The notes beneath the pieces were generated by a model. That model was not told the DNA's origin and searched no databases. It worked only from the letters and a program-made list of their open reading frames with translations. A program made the translations under genes and the position numbers. From Glandiceps talaboti (Eukaryota > Hemichordata > Enteropneusta > Spengelidae): a stretch of 64,000 nt of DNA. The stretch spans positions 6,850,931 through 6,914,930 of the forward strand of contig NC_135555.1 of NCBI RefSeq assembly GCF_964340395.1, in the 5' to 3' direction. Positions 41,488-64,000 of this stretch are shown piece after piece. The stretch's first letter is position 1; every line of letters begins with the position of its first letter.

Positions 41488-44400
41488 AGACAAATAGACA
41501 ATACAGATTGCTAAATAACTGTGTTCCAACAGCTTAATTTATTTCTGAACTATCGGTACTTCAGAGAATTCTAATTTATACAAGGCACAAGACATTAGGT
41601 TGTTTCTGTAATACAAGTCCCCAAAATAACTTCAATCCTTACTGGTATATATTTGTACACAGGTTAGAAGTTTTAATTTGATATAAATCTAATAGCTATC
41701 AATTGTATATCACATAGCAAAGCCTCACTCTAAATTGATTGACAAGAGCCCTAGTGCTTAAGTACAAGTGTAGATATTGGGCGGATCATTGACACTAAAT
41801 GCGATGACTGATACCTCAGTTAGTGGTCGGAGCTGATACTGAGCAAATTAACATGTGTCTTGTCATTACCGGGATTGATCAAATGAAAATCGGAAGGTTT
41901 TCCTTAATCTTAACTTTGTAATAAAATGGTGAAATTTACTAGACAACAATACATATCGTTTGAAACCTTCAAAAACATATTTTGATGTACATATTGATGC
42001 CATTGAAATTGTCCGTGAGGTATAGTGTGTCGTGCCAACCTATCAAATACCACTTCTTGTGAAAGGGGAACCTCATTAGAACTGAATGATGCGACCTATC
42101 TTATGGTCTACTTATTTACGTAACTGGGCAAGCGGAATTACTACCAAAAGTAACAACACTACTCTTTAGTACACTCATAATTATGCAACTTTTTACCTTG
42201 GATACATTTGTAGGTGAACATCATTTGGTCAACTTCAATAATGAAAAATTGGCATACAGTTTATTGTGACTGTGACTGAAAAAAGAGACAACCATTTTCA
42301 TTTTCAAATCACTGAATAACACTAGTAAACTAATTATATGTACAAGGATATTTATCTGGTGACAAATGTATAGTGTAGGGTAAAATTTGCATATTGTACG
42401 ACTAACTGAAAACATAAGTGTTTTTTTTCCAATTGACATAAACCATAGACACTCCACTTACGTGGATGGTCTATGAATAAACGTAAACAGTTGAATTAAC
42501 TGGGTCCTGACAACAATATCCGAGAGACAATATATATCATGCTTCAATTTGAATAGTGGTATGGCATGGAATGGCGTTCCAATTGTACAGTACTAGCTCT
42601 GGGGATTTGCATATTAGATACCCTGTTCTGTGAGAAGATATATGTAACCAGAAGTTGCTGTGATTTATTGTACACATTCTTGGAAATTCATTGTTAATGG
42701 AGATGCATGCATAGCAGATGAAACACAGTGCAGTCTGCTGGCAACTCAGTAAAATCAATATTTTGATATGTATTAAATCACGGGAAGGAATTTCAAATGA
42801 TATTATTATGGCAGTGATAAAATGATTCATCAGATCTGAAACACCCTCCTACTCATTGCAACAATTGCAGAAGAAACAGGATCAGGGCTGGAAATGAAAA
42901 TATGATGAAGATATCAATGTTGATGATGAAGGGGAAAGGGGGTGGGGGACATTTTTAATGACATTTCTACTAAAATGTAAGTATACCTAATATTCAACTT
43001 CTCTCTACATTGATGGATTTGGATGACCGTCAGTGTGTACATGTGATGGTTTACTACTGGCATGTGCTGTTCACCCATTCCCAGCAGAAGATTTCGCTTG
43101 ATTTTCAGTAGAATTTGTTCATCTGACTATAAGTGGAGAAAGCAATTGTGAAAAACAATGAAATGTATCGTTACTAGACTAAATCCTACTCAATTAGCTG
43201 CTAAAGGCAGGCATGACAAAAATATATAGATCTAACACTTTGGGGCAAAACAATACAAGCATGTGGAAGTCGATGTTTACAAGTATAATACAGCAAATAA
43301 CATGACACTTATCTTGATTAAAAAGGTTATTGTGTCTGACAGGTTTCTATCATTGGTAGGGATGATCAATTGGCTGGATGAATTAACCAGAGTGATTCAT
43401 TTCAATACAGGTAAGTACTGGCATTTATGCGAAATAAAAATAACTCAATTTAAACTCTATAAAAGCGCAAATTAGTAGAAATAATCTGTTATTAATTATA
43501 TACTATCACATTTACAAATACCTTGAATATTATGATTATTATTATAACTTGCTAAAATGTATTGAGGGATGTAAATATTCTTGAATCTGATAAATGTGAA
43601 TTTACACTGTAGGTGTGTGTTTAATAATTCATTGGTTGCTTCTTAAGACCTGGAGGGAATGAAATATGGGAATGAAATATATTTCATATTGATAAATTGC
43701 AACAATCAGGCTTATGACGTCCAGTGCTATGTTTGAGAGGCTTAAATTTGGTTGAACATTGCATAAAGTGTAAGTCTGTAACTAATATGTCCCAAGCAGA
43801 TACTTATTGCAGATACCATGATAGTGAGAAGTTTTCAACCTCCACAAAGACATACATTTCAAATGAAGTTCAATGGTGATAAACAATCTTTGAAGATTCT
43901 ATGAAATGTAGAGACCAAATCAAAGGTTTCTATCAATACAGTTAGCGATTTAAAAAGAAAGGACAATGCTTTGTACATAACTCTAGTGTAGAACTTTCAA
44001 GGTGACAGAGTGGTATATATTGTAGAGCTACCCATGTCATACAGAAATGTTATGATATATAACTTCCCATACGAGGACAGTCTTATAATATACATTTTTT
44101 CTCAAGTGACAAGATTAACAAATGAAGTATCACAGTATGTTATGCACTCTCCTTAAACATCTTGATGTATCAAGGGTGCCAAACGTCTCCATTATTGGCA
44201 AAGCAGTTAGAAGTTATCAGTCACAAAACTCCAGATGCTCCCTTTCTAGACCCTAACAGAAACTACAGAAGGCATTACTGCATTTTGAGCCCTCTCATGA
44301 TAAAAAATCTGAGGAAGAAAATGGTTCTATAGACCTCCCCCTGGGTGACAAGATATCCGAAATAAGTTATGAATGTTAACTTCTCAGGAGAGAGAGAATC

Positions 44401-45047
44401 TAGATTAACATGAATTTGCTTGGTAATGGAGGTAAGAATGGAACATGATAAAATTGCAATACCACTCCAAACATGGATAGAAGGGATTCTTAAGGACGAA
44501 GAATTAATATATGAGTCAGGGTATCAGCTATGGTATCAAAATTCTACCAGAAGCAATGGTAAGAGAAACACTTTGTTCCAGATATGGGTCCATTGATTGG
44601 TGGTGAGCGAGATAATCTATGCTACAGGTGTCATTGTAGTGTACTGTGTATCATTGTTGTAAACCACTAGACTCTTTACAGCAGTTAACAGACACCACAT
44701 TTTTCATAGCTTCAGTAGAAAAATGTGTTCTGGTTTGCAAGAATGAGTGTGTATCAAAACACATTTTACAATCCATAAAGAAACAAGGGCATGAAAAAGA
44801 AACAGCTTGATGTATCAATAGATAAAAAAAAATAAAGCACAGACTAGGGGATTTCTACAATTATTAAATCTGCTAACAACAGCCTCTCATCGGAACACAG
44901 ATTAACAACATGTAAAAACAATAACTTTTGTGACCATATTTCATTTCTAAATCAAAAGACATATGCAACAAATTGTTCAATTTGACAAGAAGATTGCGAT
45001 TTGAAAGCATTTTAAAGGTAAGTTTATGTGAAGTGAGGCATTGATTA
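41487..45047. other. No gene recognised; 3' flank of CFAP418
   Basis: AT-rich sequence without convincing ORFs. The part nearest 45047 should contain the CFAP418 3' untranslated region. Confidence 0.6.
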
Positions 45048-58428
<13,381 letters not shown>

Positions 58429-58704
58429 TCAAAGTACAATATTCACGGATAAACCAGCAGATAATAACGTTGTTTCATCTCTTTGCGCCACTGCCGTGTA
58501 TCGGTTTTGATCAGTTGACCTATGACATGAAGTCAATCGTACGTAGAGGGCGCTAACTTATTTCTCCACAGCTAATTCGGCCAGGGCCTGGGACATATAA
58601 ACAAATATTATGTTTATACAATTTACAAGTACATATGCATGTACATGATTGTACTCTAGACCTGTACGTGAACAAACGTTTAATAACCACCATATCTCTA
58701 GGAC

Positions 58705-58901
<197 letters not shown>

Positions 58902-59403
58902 ATGCACATACGACTGTATAAAACTCATTCAAAGAGATATCAATGTGAAGATGAAGAAAATGTAAGTTTAATTTCTCTTTTCTATACACTAAACTTATTT
59001 TACGTCTGTTTTCACATTTCACATTAGATTTTCTCATTATTTTATGACTTGACACCTAAATTCAAAGTTTTCATTTCAATATTGAGCATTGTATGTTCGT
59101 TGATCTCTATCCTATATGTTAAAATAGATTTTAAAACTTTAACACATTAATGAGGCATTGCAATCATTGTCAGTAAGGTAGCCTTACCATACTAGGTTGA
59201 AAATATCACAAAATTGTCATGTTTATCCCATCAAAACTGGGTTCTAGAGAGTTCTATGTAGATTTCCTGCAAGATGTCCTCCTAGATATCATTCAATAGG
59301 ATGACTGGGTCCATAGATGATGCAATAATATATATAAACTTTAACAGCCTGCTGTATCAGGTAAAACCCTGTGGTCCACTAGGTATTACATACCTTTTTT
59401 TTT

Positions 59404-60128
59404 TCATTTTGTATGAATTGTCATGTGTATTTTCAGATTACTCATATGAGTAAAACTTTGACCACACTCCTTACATACAAATGGTCTTTCATTTGTGTGG
59501 ATTCTCATGTGTACTTTCAAAGTACCACTATGAGCAAAACTTTTGTCACACTCCTTGCATACAAATGGTCTTTCTTTTGTATGGATTCTCATGTGTACTT
59601 TCAAATTACCACTGTGAGTAAAACTTTTATCACACTCCTTACATACAAATGGTCTTTCATTTGCGTGTATTCTCATGTGCCTATTCAGATTACTCAATTG
59701 AATAAAACTTTTACTACACTCCTTACATACAAATAGTCTTTTATTTGTATGGATTCTCATGTGCCTATTCAGATTTCTCATATGAATTAACCTTTTACCA
59801 CACTCCTTACATACAAATGGGTTTTCATTTGTATGGATTCTCATGTGTACTTTCAAAGCACTACTAAGAGTAAATCTTTTCCCACACTCCTCACATAGAA
59901 ATGGCCTTTCATTTGTACGTCTTTCATTGTCCTTACTTATAGCAGTATACTCTACACAATGTTTATCAAAGGCTGGCAGAGTCTGTTCATTACTAATATT
60001 ATCACTATTTTCACATGTAATTGTAGTTTGTGGAGAGTTCTGGTTCTCATTGGTCACTAACACATCACAGTCACTTCTTGTACTATAGTCTATACAATGC
60101 TCCTCAGTGTATGTTTCAACGTGACTTC
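59404..60128 (-). CDS. C2H2 zinc-finger exon, six fingers
   Basis: Open frame on the minus strand from just after an in-frame TGA to the stop at 59404. A ~55-residue low-complexity segment precedes six consecutive C-x2-C-x12-H-x3-H fingers, each an exact 28-residue (84 bp) unit with linkers of the TNERPF/TKERPF type. Fingers 4 and 5 are nearly identical (CDKSFTHSGNLKVHMRIHTK versus CDKSFAHSGTLKVHMRIHTN). The product is a likely sequence-specific DNA-binding protein in the nucleus; its target is unknown. No in-frame ATG precedes the fingers in this exon, so it must be spliced to upstream exons (see the next two entries and the findings). It could be a functional gene with an unusual acceptor or a recently frameshifted copy. 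Confidence 0.85.
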
Positions 60129-60181
60129 ATCCAATGTAACAAGTCCATGTTGACAAAGACAATCTATCACCATGAATTTAT
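60090..60181 (-). CDS. Second exon frame of the zinc-finger gene, ending in a stop
   Basis: A strong acceptor (TTTTTGTGCCAACAG, exon start 60181) accepts the first exon's phase and gives DKFMVIDCLCQHG, then VTLDEV. In this frame translation stops at the TAG at 60090, before the fingers. The finger frame opens in the same DNA one register away (from 60128). One missing base near 60127 would explain the break. Confidence 0.55.
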
Positions 60182-60565
60182 CTGTTGGCACAAAAATTAA
60201 CGATGTTAGTGAACTGATTAATCATAAAATGCAAATCAACATTTTATGAATATTATGAATTGTGAAAAGGCAGTGATCATCTGAAGACTATATGTCACTA
60301 ACCAATCTCGTCCATAAATGTGATTTATATGAATGCAAAAATGTAACAAACAACCAAGATTAGTAAAGCTCTGAACAGATGTAAACAATATCTAGGCAGA
60401 CACACACATGGCATTGCTTGGATAGGAGAAACTAAATGTTATTTGTGCTGTGTAAGTCTTACCGAGAGATTGACTAAAGAACACCATAGTGCACTGCATT
60501 TTTGCTATCTGCATATAATTGTCGCTAAGGACATAGTTATGGTTGCTGGGAGCCGGTTGTCTTGA

Positions 60566-60953
60566 ACATAGTCTAGAATTCTAAACTGGTACAGTATTAT
60601 GTTTTAAAAACTTCATTACGGATACCAGTCTAGCTCAGTTCCCAAAGATTGCACAGAGTTTTGTGCTACCTCCTGCAGTGTTCATATAAACATCATGATC
60701 ATGTCCTGTCATCTCCACGTGATTGTAGTTTAAACAGACTGGGGGAGGGGTCACTCTACAAATAGGTCGAAGAAGTTTGGTGACGACAGCCTGTCCATTT
60801 GTGATGGATTACTTGACTTATGCCATTTATTCTTCACTAACCATGGGGGTTTATAACACACTTGACACCTTTCATTGGGAACTGAGCTAGACTGGTATTA
60901 GTAATGAAGTTTTTAAAATGTAATACTGTACCAGTTTAGAACTCTAGACTATC
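60566..60953. mobile_element. Fold-back element with ~80 bp inverted arms
   Basis: The left arm 60566-60645 (TAAACTGGTACAGTATTA, ACTTCATTAC, CTAGCTCAGTTCCCAA) is repeated as its reverse complement at 60875-60953. About 230 bp of unrelated sequence separates them. No coding content. It lies inside the first intron of the zinc-finger gene and is probably a MITE of unknown family. Confidence 0.8.
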
Positions 60954-61209
60954 TTGAATACTGCAGAACAACTCCTCTAGAAACATCCTCACCACTTCAC
61001 ATAGTAATTTTCGCGATTTAAATTTTTCATAAAAATTCCTTTAAAAACAATGCATGTTTCTGACCCAAAACTCACATCTTTGATGCAATCCATTTTATTT
61101 GAAAATGTCTACCTCTACACCCTTATAAATGTCCTCACCAAATATCAAGGCAATTCATCTGGCAAGTTTTGGCATCAAATTGTTTACATGCACACACAAT
61201 ATCTACTCA

Positions 61210-61210
<1 letters not shown>

Positions 61211-61292
<82 letters not shown>

Positions 61293-61306
61293 ATGCACTC
61301 ACACAT

Positions 61307-61345
<39 letters not shown>
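61211..61345. repeat. CA array
   Basis: Two long CA runs separated by a TGCACTCACA-type interruption, in the first intron of the zinc-finger gene. Confidence 0.96.
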
Positions 61346-61347
<2 letters not shown>

Positions 61348-61536
61348 CATGCACGCACACACGCATGCACGCACATTTCACCATGCAATACTGAAACAGT
61401 TATGTACGGCTAACAAGTACAGTTTCGTTGTCTAATTAAAATACTACTGGCTTACAAATTTCTGCAAATAACAAACTTGTTATCAAGTCAATATTCTACA
61501 ATGAAATGTGTGGTGTTATGTATTAATACAACATAC

Positions 61537-61642
61537 CTTTATCAGAGAGTGTATTATTCTCAAGTCGGTAAAGTAACACTTGATATGCTTCATTCAACTT
61601 CCGTTCATATATGCTGAAGAATACCAACTCTTCATTGTCCAT
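61537..61642 (-). CDS. First coding exon of the zinc-finger gene
   Basis: The minus-strand ATG at 61642 opens 35 codons beginning MDNEELVFFSIYERKLNEAY. It ends with one extra base at a good donor (AAAG|GTATGT). Its phase fits the acceptor at 60181. The short acidic, helical leader resembles the amino-terminal segments that precede finger arrays in invertebrate C2H2 families; I do not recognise a named domain. Confidence 0.65.
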
Positions 61643-61919
61643 TTCTGAAATCGAAAGAAAATGTAATAGTGACAGATTAGCAAAAAGACAAAAGATTATA
61701 CATTTTCGCCACTAGGGGCGCTGTCTGAAGAACTACTCGCAAACAATGGAAGTGGGTTATAATTATACTTCCATGATGTCGTATAACAAAAAAAAATTCC
61801 TGTCTGTATCTTTATATGGTAACAGAATGGGTTGATGAACAGAGCTCTGTGCTCGTGGGATGAGGTGCTGACGTAGTTACGCTTAAAAAGTTACCACATT
61901 AAATTGTAACGGTTCACAG

Positions 61920-62318
61920 TCACTTGTAAGCTAGTATTCTATTCCAGGATGCGAGTAATATTCTAGTCTAGGATGGTAATATTCTAGTCTAGGATGGTAA
62001 TATTCTATTCTAGGGTGGTAATATTCTAGTCTAGGATGATCATAATACAAAATAAGTACGTTATTAGGCATATAAGATAATTATCCACAAATAATACCGT
62101 TGCCAATGATTGCTCCGGAGAAAGGTGCGGGTTAAACACTAAAACTTAAAAAGTCATCAAAACAGACGAAAAAAACCTCAAAACCGCAGCAAGACGCTAC
62201 AATTATTACTAGCTCCGGAGTACATATCCATTATGATCATCCTTAAGGCTTAATTAACTAGATCGAATATTACTTAATTTACCATCCTGCCTGGAATAGA
62301 ATATTAGCTCACAAGTGA
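61920..62318. mobile_element. Small MITE with internal 21 bp tandem repeats
   Basis: The ends TCACTTGTAAGCTAGTATTC and its inverted counterpart (GAATATTAGCTCACAAGTGA) are ~32 bp imperfect terminal inverted repeats. Inside, from about 61955 to 62035, a ~21 bp unit (TAATATTCTAGTCTAGGATGG) repeats four times. The unit itself resembles the inverted-repeat end (ATTCTATTCCAGGATG). No ORF. Confidence 0.75.
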
Positions 62319-62637
62319 ACGTGTCGTAGTTTGCTCTTTATCCCAAATTACCGGATGGGTCATGAGTGTTCACTTTCGTCAGTTTTGTCAAATTACCTAC
62401 CTAGAGTTTATCTTATTGAGAGTCCGATGATCGTCACTGCAGATTGCATTGAGATGTCAGGTTTTATGCAGTCAAGTGTCATCGCACATGATGCACACTT
62501 CGGTTCTTGCCTCATATTCAGACCACTGCACGTCTTTTTCAAACTTAACTGACTGAAATTGATATTTTTTAGACTCCACGACAACCTATTGGTAAACATA
62601 TTTTCACTAACAGTACACATACATAGTACAATATATC

Positions 62638-62775
62638 CAATCAAATTGATTTGTGTGTCCGCACCCAAAAATCGTATAAAATTACTCTTTTTTTAAAATT
62701 GTAAATGTGTATGGTTTGAAATTTTATGCTATTAAAAATGATGGCCTCCTACATGTCCTTATTTTTTTTTTTAAA
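62638..62775. repeat. Fragments of dispersed repeats
   Basis: Two similarities are visible. The stretch at 62638-62675 (TGTCCGCACCCAAAAATC) resembles 2113-2145 (AGTCCGCACCCAAAGATC). The stretch at 62711-62775 (ATGGTTTGAAATTTTATG, GGCCTCCTACA) resembles 40180-40228 in the centre of the fold-back element. They are probably relics of mobile elements. Confidence 0.55.
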
Positions 62776-63137
62776 TGTGCTTGCTGTGGGAGGGGGGTGT
62801 CATACCCCCCCCCCCCCTCACCATTTTACAATCATAAACTCACTACACTGCTAATGGTGCTACAAACATTATACAAATTGAGGTTGAGTGTTCCATTGAA
62901 ACACCACATGCACACATACTCACACATATGTATACATATGCATACATACACAATTACTCATTACAATGCGCCTATCCAAAGACGGATTCTTACTGATCAT
63001 TGCATTGGTAGCCCTGGATCAGTCACATCTCTTTTTGGGTATGTACAATTGTGACCATTTCGCATACAGGAAAACAGAGAGTAATTCTTTTGATTGATAA
63101 TGATTCATAATTCTCTCTTGATGATGCTTGCCAGTAC

Positions 63138-63140
63138 TAT

Positions 63141-63211
<71 letters not shown>

Positions 63212-63213
63212 TT
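63138..63213. repeat. TTTA tetranucleotide array
   Basis: About 19 TTTA units. Confidence 0.97.
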
Positions 63214-63405
63214 GTGTACCGGTTTATTTATTTACTATTTTGTTTGTTTGTTTTCATAATCATAACTAACTAAGCCTTAGTGTCCTGTGAGTAAAACCGA
63301 CACTCCTACAAATTTCCAGAAAGGTAATTTATCAATTAAAGAAAAACGAAGCAATGAACATTTTTTAGACAATTAGACTACCACAGTATATTCTGACTTT
63401 TATAA

Positions 63406-63436
63406 AAACAAAAACAAAAACAAAAACAAAAACAAA
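63406..63436. repeat. CAAAAA repeat
   Basis: Five AAAAAC hexamers in a row. Confidence 0.9.
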
Positions 63437-63694
63437 ATCAAAACAACACAACAACACCATGATCATCCAATGATTGACTCGGAATCTTTTTTGTAAAACT
63501 CTGGCAGATTGCCGGTTTGGATGTAATTCAACGAATTAAACAAGTATTTATCATGTATAGTTTGAACGGACTATTGGCACCTTATAGAAAATGAGATAGG
63601 TGCTACAACATGTATATTAAAATGCAATCAATGGATTGCATTAATTTGGAACTTTTGAAGTACCATAACCTTTGACCCGGAAGTTACAAGAAGG

Positions 63695-63937
63695 CTAGTT
63701 TAAACATGGCGGCTCGAAAAGAAACGTGAACCCCCGGCTTTGTAATTCTTCCGCCTTTTTACCGAATGTGTAGCGTGAATACCCGATGCTAATGAGGTCT
63801 ATATTAGAAGGAATCAGTGGAGAGTCATATGAAATATGTCGATGCGTGAGATAAAACTCTGCCTTCTTGGGGTATGTAATAAGTTTTTGATACTCTCTGT
63901 TCGTTCCAACACTCGCACTCCGACCTGTCAATGTCAT
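63695..63937 (-). CDS. Unrecognised ORF at the right edge, possibly a partial exon
   Basis: An 80-codon minus-strand ORF starting MTLTGRSASV and ending at 63695, in a GC- and CpG-richer patch (63690-64000) than anything nearby. I recognise no domain. Open frame continues upstream of this ATG towards the window edge, so the true start may lie outside. It may be a 3' terminal exon, or only promoter-type sequence that happens to be open. Confidence 0.25.
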   Translation of the reverse strand: MTLTGRSASVGTNREYQKLITYPKKAEFYLTHRHISYDSPLIPSNIDLISIGYSRYTFGKKAEELQSRGFTFLFEPPCLN

Positions 63938-64000
63938 CCACTCGTGCAACGTTACCCATTCACCGGCCGGTCGCCGTTGTCAAGCTGTGCCGGAAATTTT

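Noticed and set aside
63706-63730. ATGGCGGCT start on the plus strand
   Set aside because: The frame ends after seven codons at TGA, and there is no evidence of a donor site within it.

Overview
The window is a stretch of animal nuclear genome, from an invertebrate metazoan that is probably marine. The evidence is GT-AG introns, AT-rich non-coding DNA loaded with TA, CA, CATA and GA microsatellites, a tRNA-derived SINE, miniature inverted-repeat elements, and animal genes (a DEG/ENaC channel, the ciliary protein CFAP418, C2H2 zinc fingers, a ZNFX1-type helicase). I cannot place the species or phylum. No bacterial operon, CRISPR array or viral gene was seen.

Layout. 1-3.2 kb: microsatellites, one arm pair of a dispersed repeat, and a possible 5' untranslated exon. 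3.2-9.3 kb (+): one uninterrupted 2020-codon ORF for a ZNFX1-like SF1 RNA helicase with NFX1-type zinc fingers. 9.3-14.9 kb: no gene recognised. 14.9-30.1 kb (-): a DEG/ENaC channel gene that I assembled by hand into 20 coding exons. Every junction is GT-AG and the phases agree, giving 927 codons from the first ATG. Its unusual part is ten LDL-receptor class A (LDLa) modules on nine consecutive phase 1-1 exons, placed between the post-TM1 segment and the rest of the extracellular domain. Its introns carry two inverted copies of a ~400 bp MITE, two tandem SINE copies and long TA tracts.

30.1-45 kb: no gene recognised, but 38.7-41.4 kb is a 2.68 kb fold-back element with ~880 bp near-identical arms and hAT-like tips. 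45.0-58.4 kb (-): complete CFAP418 in four exons, 192 aa. Its long first intron holds an old SINE, a ~211 bp tandem duplication and an unexplained exon-like ORF. 59.4-61.6 kb (-): a six-finger C2H2 gene whose 5' exons and finger exon do not join in frame in the obvious model. 61.9-64 kb: a second small MITE with internal 21 bp repeats, a TTTA array, and an unrecognised GC-richer ORF at the edge.

The genes are unrelated neighbours. The main findings are the LDLa-DEG/ENaC architecture, the long fold-back hairpin, the MITE/TA-microsatellite association and the possibly broken zinc-finger gene. All gene models come from reading splice signals and reading frames in the sequence. No search or transcript data were available.
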